Assembly: GCA_963971425.1 (NCBI GenBank)
Contig: OZ020525.1
Location: 18,544,187 to 18,608,186, forward strand
Length of the DNA stretch: 64,000 nt
Source of the DNA: Bryoerythrophyllum caledonicum
Lineage: Eukaryota > Streptophyta > Bryopsida > Pottiales > Pottiaceae
Reading direction: 5' to 3'
The position numbers were made by a program, and so were the translations under genes. The notes beneath the pieces were generated by a model, which saw only the letters and a list, made by a program, of their open reading frames with translations, was not told where the DNA came from and did no database searches. The stretch's first letter is position 1; every line of letters begins with the position of its first letter. Below are positions 24,641 through 35,624 of the stretch, piece by piece.

Positions 24641-27600
24641 ATCATGAACAATGAAGAATTTAAAACCTACCACTTCACCCCATCAAAACTAATTAAAAGT
24701 GCCCTAAAAATTGCACGACAACTCTTTTGTCACCCAATATATCCCCCCCCACCCAATACACATACCAATACACATACATACTCTCATACAATTAGAGATC
24801 CATTCATCACTATAAACAATGACATCACTCCAAGAAATATCACCACACAATCGATCCACCCTCCCCACTCCCACCGACACCACCCCCACCCCCCAAACCA
24901 CATCCTCAAAAACCCCACCACCTATCCCATTAACAACATCATACACCACAAATACAAGGAAAAAATAGATAAAAACCAAATAGAAAATAATTACACTAGA
25001 TATCTATGCCAATGGATTCACAACAACCACACTTACAACAAATGGCTCCCCCAAAGAAACCTCTTCCCAAGGCACAACCAAAACACCATTTCACATAACA
25101 CAAATAAATTGACACAATATTATCAAAGAACTCAACACAAATTCTACACCAAAATTATCCAAGCTCACCACCCACAAAACCAACCCCAAGACACAAGGTC
25201 CGTCACCCCACCCACAATAATCCCCCTACTAAACATCTACACAACGGAATGCAACCCCAAAAAAGACACTCTTACCTCATCTAACACAATGAAAATTGAC
25301 AAAGACCAAGCACACTTATACGAAAAAGATAGAAGGCACCTCTTTATCATCCCAATCACTAGGCTCACATGGTTGTGGAACCAATACAATACTAAACTAC
25401 AAACCCCTACAAACATTGAACCAACAACCCAACCATTTGAAACCGAAGTCATTTGGCTATACCAAAGATACAAATATAGATTACCAAAAAATAACCCCCT
25501 TAATCTTACACAATATACACTACCCATACCTATACTAAATTCACTAATCTCCACATTCAACATCCAACATTCATACTTCTCCTCCCCCGTCACATGCCCC
25601 ACCAAACTCAACAAATTTTACTCCCCCTTTGAAAGAGATAAAATATTTGGATCACTAGGCAAAGCTTTTGACCACAAATGGATAGGTAATGGTATGGCCG
25701 ACCCACACAATGAAGAGGAAACACAACAAGCTCTACATTGGGCCCGCCTTGCCGCCAAACATGACCCAAACCACACCTCCACCCTAATCATAACCCCAGA
25801 CAAAAACTGGTACCAAAATCATAATCCACACTCGGGCCCCTTTCCCGATTCACACATCATCACAATATTTGAAGCGGATTCAATAACATATGAAGAACCC
25901 ACCATCCCACTAGATCTTAAAAAACCCAGAATTGAACCATCCACTCTACAAATAATATGCATCCACCACCAAAATCATACTCTAGGCACACAAGAACAAC
26001 TAGAAGAACTCTCCTCCATAGCAAAGACTCTAAACGTACACCGGATACTCACAAAATTGGCCCTACCAACGCCAATGCAAACTCCCGTCAACAGAAGCAA
26101 AAAATGGTCAAAACTACACTACAATAACAATACACTAAACTACACCTTAACACCCCCACCCCTCCCGGAGTATCAAACTAATACCCCACTTAAATTTAAC
26201 CCCGAATATAGCTACTATACAGATGGCTCCTTTAAACCGCCAGAACAAATTAGCTCGGGATCTTGGCGCAGAGAAAAAGTTGGTTATGGAATATACAACA
26301 CTACGAAAGAAATCAAACTAGCCAAAAGACTACATGGACTGCAGAATATCCTCAGAGCAGAACTAATGGCCATCCACAAAACACTAGAAATCGTCTCAAC
26401 AAAATACAACAATGAACCGGTGCACATATTTACAGATTGCATTAACGCACTATATTTATTAAACACCCAAATAACACATCCTACCCTCCATAATAGTCAC
26501 CCCGACCGAATCATACTAGAATCAATGGTTCAAATGATACTAAAAAGAGAACAAATCACAACCCTCCACAAAGTCCGAGCCCATGCTAATATTGATGGCA
26601 ATGAACAAGTGGATAAACTTGCAAAAGAAGGAAGAGAAAAATCACATAAAAATGCCAAAGACCCACATGAACACGCCCATGCCACCCCTTACTATTTCCA
26701 AAAAGAAGATTGGCCCTCCAAAGAAGACACCCCCGATAAAGGCCCGGTCAGATTCCTAAGCAAATACCTCAAAAAACAAGACCTACATAACAATCTTGAC
26801 ACAATCACAGACAACTTTCCTAACATAAAAAAGTGGACTAACAACAATGACATAGACAATGAACTCTCTACAAATTTTTGGAAAAACCCCATCATCACCG
26901 ATTCACAAATAACATGCCTTATCAAATTCCGTACCGGTCAATACATGGGAAACGCCCGTAAACAACTCTTCTTTGGAATAGAAAGATTTCCATCCATAAC
27001 GTGCCCCATATGCCCCTCAACGAACCCCGACACATGGCTACATGTTCTACTCAAATGCCAAAACCACCACATACACTCCCTAATTGTTAAAAGACATAAC
27101 AAAGCGGTATGGGAAGTCCAAAAACTAATCACCTCCTACAATAAATCGAGATGTTTTATACTAATGAACGCCGACACTTTCAATAATAATCCACAAGAAA
27201 ATACGGTCCCCCCGTGGCTACTCCCATGCTCATGTACGACCCAAAGATGTCATTGCAACACTAGGCTCAAACGGGACATCCTTTGTGTCAAAGGTTTACT
27301 ATACAATGACCCACCACCCGATAACGTCAACCAAGACTATACCATTCAATTCATTGAATTCACATATTGCAACGATAGATTTTCCCCGGAAACAATCCAA
27401 AACAAAATAGACAAATACCAACCCCTTATTGACGACATCATCGCCCTCGGATGGAATGTCGACCCCCTTATGGTAATCACATCTGGCGCTCGGGCCACCA
27501 CCTTTATCCCATCTATGAAAACTCTAGAAGACACCTTCAAGATACCCATTGAAACAATTAAAACATCCTTTAAAAACATTAACACCATAGCTATCCAACA

Positions 27601-27676
27601 TGCCATGTCCATTCTTCTACATAAACGCAAAATCGAAAACAACCAAGCCTTCCCCGATACACAGGACTCCCCCTAA
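24641..27676 (+). CDS. LINE ORF2, C-terminal part: RNase H and RLE-like endonuclease
   Basis: An uninterrupted frame of about 1010 residues continuing the RT frame (numbering from 24644). RNase H: D527 in YYTDGS, E573 in RAELMAIH, D598 in FTDC, then KVRAHANIDGNEQVDKLA. A finger follows: CPIC at 787-790, then His and Cys (C-x2-C-x9-H-x4-C), then RHN at 817-819. The tail has KRDILCVKG (D878), FIEFTYCND (E905) and NKIDKYQPL (K921, Y925). A CCHC finger followed by RHN and an acidic...acidic...K/Y pattern is the layout of the restriction-like endonuclease of R2-type LINEs. The spacing D-x26-E is longer than the usual PD-x12-14-D, so that call is moderate. It ends at TAA 27674-27676. Confidence 0.7.
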   Translation: MMNNEEFKTYHFTPSKLIKSALKIARQLFCHPIYPPPPNTHTNTHTYSHTIRDPFITINNDITPRNITTQSIHPPHSHRHHPHPPNHILKNPTTYPINNIIHHKYKEKIDKNQIENNYTRYLCQWIHNNHTYNKWLPQRNLFPRHNQNTISHNTNKLTQYYQRTQHKFYTKIIQAHHPQNQPQDTRSVTPPTIIPLLNIYTTECNPKKDTLTSSNTMKIDKDQAHLYEKDRRHLFIIPITRLTWLWNQYNTKLQTPTNIEPTTQPFETEVIWLYQRYKYRLPKNNPLNLTQYTLPIPILNSLISTFNIQHSYFSSPVTCPTKLNKFYSPFERDKIFGSLGKAFDHKWIGNGMADPHNEEETQQALHWARLAAKHDPNHTSTLIITPDKNWYQNHNPHSGPFPDSHIITIFEADSITYEEPTIPLDLKKPRIEPSTLQIICIHHQNHTLGTQEQLEELSSIAKTLNVHRILTKLALPTPMQTPVNRSKKWSKLHYNNNTLNYTLTPPPLPEYQTNTPLKFNPEYSYYTDGSFKPPEQISSGSWRREKVGYGIYNTTKEIKLAKRLHGLQNILRAELMAIHKTLEIVSTKYNNEPVHIFTDCINALYLLNTQITHPTLHNSHPDRIILESMVQMILKREQITTLHKVRAHANIDGNEQVDKLAKEGREKSHKNAKDPHEHAHATPYYFQKEDWPSKEDTPDKGPVRFLSKYLKKQDLHNNLDTITDNFPNIKKWTNNNDIDNELSTNFWKNPIITDSQITCLIKFRTGQYMGNARKQLFFGIERFPSITCPICPSTNPDTWLHVLLKCQNHHIHSLIVKRHNKAVWEVQKLITSYNKSRCFILMNADTFNNNPQENTVPPWLLPCSCTTQRCHCNTRLKRDILCVKGLLYNDPPPDNVNQDYTIQFIEFTYCNDRFSPETIQNKIDKYQPLIDDIIALGWNVDPLMVITSGARATTFIPSMKTLEDTFKIPIETIKTSFKNINTIAIQHAMSILLHKRKIENNQAFPDTQDSP

Positions 27677-28060
27677 ATTCTCCCCCCGCCTTGATTTTCA
27701 TGATGAGTTGGTTTTAAGGTTTTGGACTACTAGCCTGGTTTGTGGTTAATTCGTTGGCTAGTTGCTTGGTTTGTGATTTGTTGGTTGGTTGGTTGACTTG
27801 TGGTTGTTTGGTTTCTTGTTACATAGTGTCTACCCTCGAGAGAGGGAAGTAGTTCCAGCTCACTAATTCCTTGTCCAGTGGGCATGGTCTTAGTAGTGGA
27901 ACGAACAAACACTTTATTCACGCCGGCCTCCTTCGGAGACCGACGTTCTTCATTCATTTTATTCTAGCACAAACTACCGTAACTACTTAACTAATTTTTT
28001 GTATTTGCCGGATTTTTAGGTTAACTTCCAGTACCATGTGGGAATGGAGTCCCACATTAC
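27677..28060. other. LINE 3' region with palindromic motif
   Basis: Non-coding. It contains Thr/Asn-poor GGTTGGTT repeats near 27,730-27,810 and a near-palindrome at about 27,920-27,952 (core GCCGGCCTCCTTCGGAGACC). That motif matches a 34-bp segment at 20455-20488 with about two differences. Confidence 0.5.
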
Positions 28061-28064
28061 CCCT

Positions 28065-28400
28065 TTTTCACCCGTGAGCGCCCTTGCTCATGCTTCCGGT
28101 ATGACCTTCGGGATTATAGAGCTTGACTCTAGAGCCGTTAGTTCTAGTGTCCAGCGGTCTCCCTTCTAAATCTTCTAGTTGAAGAGATCTGTTGGCATAA
28201 ATTCGAACAACTCTAAAGGGCCCCATCCAGCGTGTATGTAATTTACGTGGAAAATCCTTATGCCGACTGTCATAGAAGGTACCAGACTGTCCTCCTGAAT
28301 TCCGTTGTTCGTTGGTAATTTCCGGTCATACGCCTCCTTTTGGCTTTCTTGGATTTCCTTTGTCCTCTCCTAGGCAAATTGGGGAGGGACGTCATCAGGA
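28065..28400 (-). mobile_element. Ty3/gypsy pol fragment (end of integrase), fossil
   Basis: Minus-strand translation in pieces recalls the C-terminal end of a plant Ty3/gypsy polyprotein: a KEIQESQKEA-type helix, a TNNGIQE-like segment, and the conserved stretch before the polyprotein end. Only this short part remains, with no LTRs next to it. It is old and broken in several places. It is not part of the intact element at 32.3-45.3 kb, whose polyprotein end is different. Confidence 0.5.
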
Positions 28401-28685
28401 GTTGTATTTTAATGTTTTTTGGCCACATCTGTCCCCGCCTCGCATACTCCTCTCCATCCATCCCTTCGTTGAGCTGGATGTTGGCGTCGTGCGGGCTCTT
28501 CATTCATCCATTCACACCAAATGTTTGCGAGAACACGTGCAAACCATGTCTTCATCCGGATAATTGGCCAAGGAGGAGCAAGACAAGACCCGCGCACGAG
28601 CGGGGAACGCCCATCGGAAGCGGTTGCACGTTCTTCGCAGTCCCGAAAAATTGGCCTTTTGAGGTTGGAAAGACGTACAGGAGCC

Positions 28686-29202
28686 ATGGAGTTTTGATGA
28701 TTGCGCAAACTTCATCGAGTCGTGCCACATCGACAAAGCTTTCCGAGAGGAGCGACACAACTATCACTGATGCTTCCACAAGGCAAACCTGAAACACTGC
28801 GTCGACGACGCATTTAAAAATCGGTGCATTGAAGTTTACCAGGTGTTGTACAATGTCCCATTCGTCAAACGCAACGAAGTAAATCTCTTCATTGCGCGGG
28901 GTGTTCATGCGGAGGTGAAGTTGAACAAGAGAGTGGATTGGTCCACTTTGAAGTCGATGGCCAAGAAGATAAAAATTCCTCGCCCAGAATATGGAATAAT
29001 TCTAATGGAATGGCGCAAGTACCCAGAAAGTGGATTGGGCAAATTCATGACTCTGATGGACGACACACCTAGCTATGATACCGACACGTCGAGTTCAGAT
29101 GCAGACCCCGACGGAACCCACCTCGAAGTCGCAAGCGAAAAGGCACAAGCACGTGGTAGGCTAGGGAGGACGGAACGAGCCCTTCACCAACGTTACTACT
29201 GA
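28686..29202 (+). pseudogene. Unrecognised coding relic
   Basis: One plus frame reads EPWSFDDCANFIESCHIDKA, then LKHCVDDAFKNRCIEVYQVL, FVKRNEVNLFIARGVHAEVK and KKIKIPRPEYGIILMEWRKY, ending with an acidic Ser/Asp stretch and a stop at 29200-29202. At least one in-frame stop (near 28,768) precedes the longest open part (28843-29202). The helical, charged text looks like former protein rather than noise, but I do not recognise the family. Position among transposon debris suggests a mobile-element protein. Confidence 0.35.
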
Positions 29203-29314
29203 CTAGGAGTATTTAAAGGTTTAGGACGTAGCAATTTTTTTTGAACAATACCTTTGCTCTAAACATGATATGATTTTAAAATATCCTTTTTGTTTGTGAT
29301 GGTACGTTTTATTT

Positions 29315-29745
29315 AGAGAACTTGCACATTACATTCTACTAGAAGCTTATACTATCCCTTATGGATGGGGACTTGCATAGCTCCTATGCTATTCACTACT
29401 TGATTTATTATTTTCTTTAATGGTATGTGGTACATTCCTAATCTTTTGTGGGCCACTTGTGTTTAAAGTTTTTAATTAGAGAACTTGCACATTACATTCT
29501 ACTAGAAGCTTATACTACCCCTTATGGATGGGGACTTGCATAGCTTCCATGCTATTCACTACTTGATTTATTATTTTCTTTAATGGTATGTAGTACATTC
29601 CTAATCTTTTGTGGGACACTTGTGTTTAAAGTTTTTAATTAGAGAACTTGCACATTACATTCTACTAGAAGCTTATACTACCCCTTATGGATGGGGACTT
29701 GCATACCTCACTTGCTATTCAACACTTGATTTATTAAATTCTTAC
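29315..29745. repeat. 163-bp tandem repeat, about 2.6 copies
   Basis: AGAGAACTTGCACATTACAT begins at 29315, 29478 and 29641. Copies are nearly identical and the last is partial. A/T-rich and non-coding. Confidence 0.9.
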
Positions 29746-30086
29746 GAAACTTGAAAAGTCTCTTATTTTTATCTCCTTAATCTTTTCAATATTTTTCCAA
29801 TTCCCTATGTCAAGTGGTGCATTCATTTCTAGTCTCTTATGTCCGCCCCCAAACTAATAGGGAGCTAATAAAGGTGTTCCTTATTGGAGAGCATGCCGTT
29901 AAAGGACAAAAGTTGTACTTTCCATTTAGCCTTCCTTCCTAGACATAATCTGCTTGTTATTTTAAGTGCGTCCCAATCTTGTCAGAACCAAAAATAAGGC
30001 ATCCTATATTTAAACCTCCACCCGTCCCATGGAGAGGAAGAGTGCCTAAGCACCCAAAATACCCCAAAGGCTTCCTTCTCCTGGTT
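29746..30086. other. Non-coding gap
   Basis: AT-rich DNA between the 163-bp repeat and the GC-rich left edge of the hAT relic. Nothing recognisable. Confidence 0.4.
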
Positions 30087-30194
30087 TGGGGGGACGTCGT
30101 CGCCCCTACCCGGGCAGGGGCGGGGACATCTCCGCCCCTTCACGGGGATGTCCCCGCCCTTGGCGCGTCCGGTCCCACCCATTTTTGATTCGTG

Positions 30195-30202
30195 TATAAA
30201 AG
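30195..30202 (+). promoter_or_regulatory. TATA box upstream of hAT transposase frame
   Basis: TATAAAAG in the context CGTGTATAAAAGGATCG, directly after the GC-rich terminal block and about 250 bp before the transposase ATG. The placement is typical for a transposon promoter. No other element could be confirmed. Confidence 0.45.
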
Positions 30203-30449
30203 GATCGAAGAGGGTCGTTTGTCCTCACGCTCGTCACCTTGGCCTCTATCCCTTAGACCTCAATTCAGTTTGAGCTCCTTACGAGTCTACTTCGGTGGCA
30301 GGCGGCAGTGGTGTGCGGTTGAGGTGATGTAAAAATTGGTTCAAGCAGTGCACCAACGCTATCAGACCTTATATTTTCACCTAATTCTATACTATAACTA
30401 GCCCCGTATTTTGGCTCAGACGGGACTTGCACATTATTTGGCATAAGCC

Positions 30450-31840
30450 GTGAATGCAATGGAAAGTCAAAGGATGCAAACAAAAGAATGGGAACCTTGG
30501 TACAGTTTTGGTGACAACAGGGGCAAAGTGAGTTGTGTTTTCTGCAACTATACTTTTAGCTACAAACGTGAGCATGCATTCGCTCACTTTGGATATGGCG
30601 CCAAGTCAGAAAGGTCGATTTGTTGTAGCCTACCTCCCCATGTGCGACATCGATTTGCCAACTGTGGAAATATTGTTCCGCAAAGAATGATGGGCGGGGA
30701 CATGTATGGCGGAGATTCAGGTCCAAGTGGTCCATCAAGGGCACCAACTATTGATACTTCAAGCCAATCCGACGCTCAAAATAATGTGGCGGGTGGAGTA
30801 ACAAGTGGGCCTCGGGAAGGAGTGCCTAATCTCTCTGAAGGAAACGACCGCGACCATGTGTCGAGCGGTCTTACCGCCTCGAATTCCACTAGATCTGGGC
30901 AACTACATCAACAATGGATGCTTGATGCTTTTAACATTGCAAAGAGGAAGGAACTTGATGAGAAGTGGACGACTTTTTTCTATCAAGCGAATGTGCCTTT
31001 TAATGTGGCACGAAATGAGGCGTTCATCGATGCAGTGAGGGCAACATCCATGGCAAAGTTTGAGTACACTCTTCCTTCATATCACCAGTTGAGGACTAAA
31101 TTGATTGAACCTAAGAGGTTGCAAATTGAGAAAGAGATTGAAGCCAAAGTTGGTTTTGCAATCAAGAATTATGGGGTGTCGATATGCACGGATGGTTGGG
31201 ATGATGTCCAACGAAGGCCCCTCATGAATTTAATGATGTCGTGTCCCACTGGTGACGTATTCTTGGGGAGCATAGATACCAGTGGTCAAAAGAAGTCCAT
31301 GCGATACACAGCGGACCAAGTGAAAGTTTACATTCAGAAGGTGGGTTCCATCCATGTGACACAGATTTGTACAAACAATGCTGCCAACATGCTTGGAGCG
31401 ATGGATGATATTATCACCACATACCCGCACATTCACAAGTAGGGGTGCATGGCACATGCATTGGATCTCATGTTGGAAGATTGGGCGAAGGTCCAAGAAT
31501 TTAAAGATTTAATAGAGAGGGCAAAGAAATTGTGCCAATATATTAGAAACCATCATGTGACAATGGGGACACTTCGTGAGTTGAGTCCAAACCTGCATAT
31601 TGTAGTGCTAAGTGAAACCCACTTTGCTTGTAATTCCTTTATGTAAGATCGATTGGTGAGACTTAAAGGAGTGTTGGAGCAGTTGAAAGATAACCCCCGT
31701 GTTGTAAACTACTTTGCAACCCTACGGAATAGACAGAATGGAGAGCAAGCCGCAACCGCTTCGTGTAATGTGGTACAATCCATCGAAGATGTGGCCTTTT
31801 GGCAACGATGTCAGAATTACGTGCAGATGACTTGGCAGGG
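30450..31840 (+). pseudogene. hAT transposase, N-terminal part (BED-like finger, DUF659)
   Basis: The frame starts at ATG 30450. Residues about 8-65 form a BED-like zinc finger (WYSFGDNRGKVSCVFCNYTF, followed by His/Cys residues). A Ser/Gly-rich linker follows, and residues about 190-330 match the DUF659 part of plant hAT transposases (AIKNYGVSICTDGWDDVQRR, then VTQICTNNAANMLGA). A TAG at 31440-31442 and a TAA at 31644-31646 interrupt one continuous frame that goes on as MAHALDLMLEDWAKVQEFKD and VRLKGVLEQLKDNPRV to FWQRCQNYVQM near 31,830. There homology ends and the dimerisation region is absent. Hence truncated and inactive. hAT transposases cut and paste DNA with 8-bp target duplications. 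Confidence 0.75.
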
Positions 31841-32311
31841 TTGTCATAACGGACGGGTTGAGGTGATCGGACGGGACAACCGGACGCGCGGTCTGGACGG
31901 TACAAACGGGCGGTACGGACGGATTGCCCGAAGGGCGCCCAATAATTTTTTGCAAGTAAGAAATTTTTACTATGATCGCCACGTCACATTTGTACGTGTC
32001 ACGCCACCGTGGCACTAGGGCGGGGACGTCTCCATGAGGGGCGGGGACGTCCCCGCCCTGGGGTGGAGACGTCCATGCCCCTCATGTAGGCATCCCCGCC
32101 CCTACATCATTGAGCAGAGAGACCTTAATGCCTGGGAGCAAAATATGTTTATTACATTAAAAAGTTTCACGATAAAACAATAATTCCCTAATCTCATACT
32201 TCCAAACGAAGTAATATCTTGTAGATATCTAAGAAACCTTTTTCTCTCCTAGCTTCTTCTATGAATTATCACAACTCTCTTAATTTCGCATACATATATG
32301 TAGTTACTTTT

Positions 32312-32316
32312 CTTGT
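32312..32316. repeat. Target-site duplication CTTGT, left
   Basis: CTTGT directly precedes the left LTR (which begins TGTAAGCCC) and is repeated directly after the right LTR at 45304-45308. Confidence 0.9.
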
Positions 32317-34983
32317 TGTAAGCCCAAAAATAGACCCCCTAAGAGAATCAATTTTTTAACCCACAAGGTCCTATTATTACACCACTTAACCATTCCTTAA
32401 GCTTAACCATTCCTTAAGCTTAACCATACATTCTACTTTTACTGAATTTGGATCTTTAGCATATCCATTTATATATTTAGAATTTAATAACACTATTATC
32501 TTAACCCAGCTAAGTGAACTCAATTAACCTTCCCTTGTAATCAATTACTTAACTCTGGATAAATTAATTAGGTATAAGTAATTATTTAATTATTTGTTAT
32601 CTAATTACTACGGTTATCATTATTTGTTTATTATTTATTATTATTACTTTTTGATTTTATTATTTATTTATTTAATTATTATTTTATATATTTTAATTAA
32701 TTAATTAATTAATTATTTTTTAATTTGTTAATTTTTGGTTTAAGTCGGCTGATTAGGCCTGATCCAGATCCTGTTTTGCAGCAGCAACTTCAACAGCCCT
32801 TATCTTTTGATTCGGTACTCCGAATCCAAAAAAATTTCCTCTTACACTAATCAGCAGCTCATTTCCAACTTGAATAGACCACTTAGAACCCAAATCAGCA
32901 GGCCGAGGACATAGAAACCACCATCACAAGCAATTTTCATGCACCAACAATCTCAACACATCATTATGATCTCAAAGACGAACTCATGCATACCAAAATA
33001 GAAACCATGGGCTGTGTACCGGTTCAACTTTGATGGAACTTGTGGCCAAATACCTAATTCTGGTAAAAATTTACCAGCGCTTCCGCATGAGATTCGGCCA
33101 CCGAAATTTTAACACCTAGACATCTCGTACAGACACCTCCAGCTCCACAGTCCTCGCACGCAGCTCCGCGACAAGCCGGTGACGTCCTCCAACAATTCGC
33201 ACAAGACTCACACTCCAACATACCACCTGTGGTCAGAGGCGTTTACAAACGCCGGCACCCCTTCCGCAGTCCACCGTGATCGCCAACTGCCGCGCACTCT
33301 TCAGCTCCCACAGCTCGCGCGCTCCACACTCGCGCACACAGATGCGCACCACCAAAACGGAGTCTCCAAAAAAAAGAAAAAAAACCAGCAGACCTCGCGA
33401 GAGCTCCGCACCCAGGTGCGCACTCTACACACAGCAATCGCGGTGCATACACACACACACGAACCAACAAACACAGCCCAAAGAAAGAAAAAAAAAAAAA
33501 ACGAGAGCTACAGCTTGCACACTCACAGGTGCCTCTTGCACTCCGGCGCTCCCCTCCACACGCCGGCACTTCTCCACCGGAGCCGCACCGGGCTCCCTGC
33601 CTCCGAATCTCCCTCGCGCACACAGGTGCGCACCTTTTCAACAAAACAGCACCACGAAAACCCGGAGAGCTCCAGCCTCCGATCCTCCGGCTCTCGCACC
33701 CTCGCTGGAGCTACTCTCCCACACAGGTGCCCTAAAACGGAGCCAACACATGGAAACAGCGAGCTCCAACTTGCTTGCTCGCAGGAGCTCCTCTTCCACC
33801 AAAAAAAAAAACCACCCTCTCCGGAAACCGGAGACCTCCAGCTCTCCTTGCTCGCAGGAGCTCCTCCCACGCAGCCGCGAGCTACACTCACTCACAGGTG
33901 CCTCTCGCACACCCGGTGCTATCTCTCCAAAAACAACAGTCTTCCTTAAAAAAAAAAACAGGGTCTCCTAGCCCCCTTGCTCGCAGGAGCTCCTCCCACG
34001 CAGCCGCGAGCTACACCCCCGCGATCCTCCTTCACGCGCCCAGATGCGCGCCTCTCTCCACAGAGCTCCCAAAAAAAAAGTACACACCGCTCTCCAGCTC
34101 CTTCGCTCCCAGGAATTCCGCCTGGCCCGGTCCTTTTTTTCTTCCTTTCTCTTTTTTTTTCCTTTTTTTTCCCTGACCAGACTGGCTTACCTTAATGAGG
34201 CAGCCCATAACCTCTCACCGAATTGCAGAATTGGCTTCTTACAGCCGTCTTTGCATGTTTTTAGTTTATCACGCATTAATTCGCCGCTTTGCTCCTGACA
34301 AGCTTCCCTAAAATTAAATCCATGGTGGCAAGAATGATCATGTGGCATGTGCATGGAGAAGCACATCCAACTACTTCCCCTTCTTTTTCTTTTTTCCTTT
34401 TTCTTTTTCTTTTGATCTTTTAAAGACTATTACACTAGATCTAGTACTATCTACTGCTGATTTGCAATTTACTTATAACTTCAAAAACTAACCACATAGC
34501 TGGACTCCCAGAACCCTAATTAGTCTGCCTAAATTTTCTTAGCATTTTTGAAGGTTCCTAAGTATTTTTCCCGAACGGTCAACCCGTCGATCCACTAGTC
34601 AAACCCCAGAATAAAGTAGCAATTCAACTCGGAAAATTCTAGAAATTTTACCACTACTTCTACCTGCTAGGAGACACTCTCCCAATTTTTCCCATAATTT
34701 TTGTCCCATTTCTCAATTTTTAGTCATTTTCCAAGGACCTTTCTTCCCCTTTTTTATCTTTCTCTTCATTTCCATTCCACTTCCGCTACACTTTCAAGCA
34801 TCTTAGTCGGAAAGAGGAAAAAATAGGAAACTTAGTGTCACATCATGGCACTAGGCCTATTACTCTAGGAATTTTGACTTTAATAGACGGTTTGACCACT
34901 ACTTTAACTAAAATTGGGTTAATACAATCAAGAACTCGAAGAAATGAAGGAAAAAGAGTGAGGGCCCACTTTGGCCACTCACA
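32317..34983 (-). repeat. Left LTR (3' LTR of the element)
   Basis: It begins TGTAAGCCC and ends CACTCACA on the plus strand. It is nearly identical to 42654-45303 and carries one extra 17-bp copy of a CTTAACCATTCCTTAAG unit. The long open frames inside (about 33.2-34.2 kb) occur equally in both LTRs and are not genes. Confidence 0.95.
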
Positions 34984-35624
34984 CATGGCGACCATCTAGG
35001 CCGACTCGTAAGAGGAGAGTGGACCTAGACCTCTTGCTCACCACGGCATACGGTGAGGAGAACAAAGTAAAAAGATGTGGAAAGACAATTAAGGAATATG
35101 GAAGAAAAGACTAGGAAGTTAAAAATATGTGATGGTTTTGAAGAAAAGCTAGGAAAACACAATCGGGAAGCGGGAAAAAATGAGAGAAAAAAATAGATGA
35201 TTTGGAGACAGCATTCGACTAGGAAGAATTGGAAGATTAGTAGAATGGATGCGTGTCCCATTTTTTTGAGTTAAACCCATTCGCCCTCGACGGACCCAGG
35301 TTGAATCTACAGCCAAAAAAGATTTCAAAACCGCCTTCCGCCTTCATCGGAGTGAACTTGGACTACAGAGAGATAGAAGTTCCAATCTCTTTGGAAGGTA
35401 AGGAAAGCAAGGAGAAAAATATATTTTTGATAGGAAATTGGGAGAAAAGAAAACACTTGTCTCTAGTGTAGTGATGAGACTAGTATGGTTGACCCATGGA
35501 GAAGACATGACCGGCTGCAACTAGTGGTCTAAAGGCACTAGTTGAATCGGAAGAGTCATGTCCTCCCCGTTGTGAGGCCAATTGTCACGAAGTGAGGTGG
35601 GCTAGTGATAATGAATCCACTCTA
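34984..35624 (-). other. 3' untranslated part of the gypsy element
   Basis: Lies between the end of the polyprotein frame and the left LTR. It contains no recognisable protein. An envelope-like frame is absent, and a clean polypurine tract next to the LTR is not obvious. Confidence 0.6.

Larger units (their letters stand above)
15100..27960 (+). mobile_element. Giant LINE with AP endonuclease, RT, RNase H and RLE-like region
   Basis: A non-LTR retrotransposon on the plus strand. Order: C-rich leader, ORF1 (16802-18645), a repeat-filled spacer with two similar leader modules (18890-20560), then ORF2 (about 20,000-27,676). ORF2 carries a 2A-like peptide, APE-type endonuclease, reverse transcriptase (YADD), RNase H, a CCHC finger with an RHN motif and a restriction-like endonuclease-like tail. 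The 3' end is uncertain. I place it near a palindromic motif at 27,920-27,952, with no clear poly(A) tail or target duplication. It is broken by three frameshifts and two TGA codons. LINEs with two endonucleases are known as Dualen/RandI from Chlamydomonas, and this element may belong near that group. Confidence 0.7.
30087..32105 (+). mobile_element. hAT element relic, front part
   Basis: It is bounded by GC-rich blocks with similar words in both orientations: 30,087-30,170 (CAGGGGCGGGGACATCTCC, GGGGATGTCCCCGCCC) and 32,015-32,105 (GGGGCGGGGACGTCCCCGCC). The right block read inward begins TAGGGGCGGGGA, close to the left CAGGGGCGGGGA. These could be terminal and subterminal repeats of a hAT transposon. 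No 8-bp target duplication is evident. Inside are a TATA box and the front part of a transposase. The catalytic C-terminal part and dimerisation region are missing, so it is immobile alone. Confidence 0.55.

Noticed and set aside
29315-29745. CRISPR-like array
   Set aside because: It is a head-to-tail 163-bp tandem repeat with no unique spacers, in a eukaryotic context.
33179-34298. Several overlapping open frames of 70-256 codons on both strands
   Set aside because: They lie inside the LTR, occur again at 43499-44618 and are low-complexity Ser/Pro/Arg text from a GC-rich stretch.
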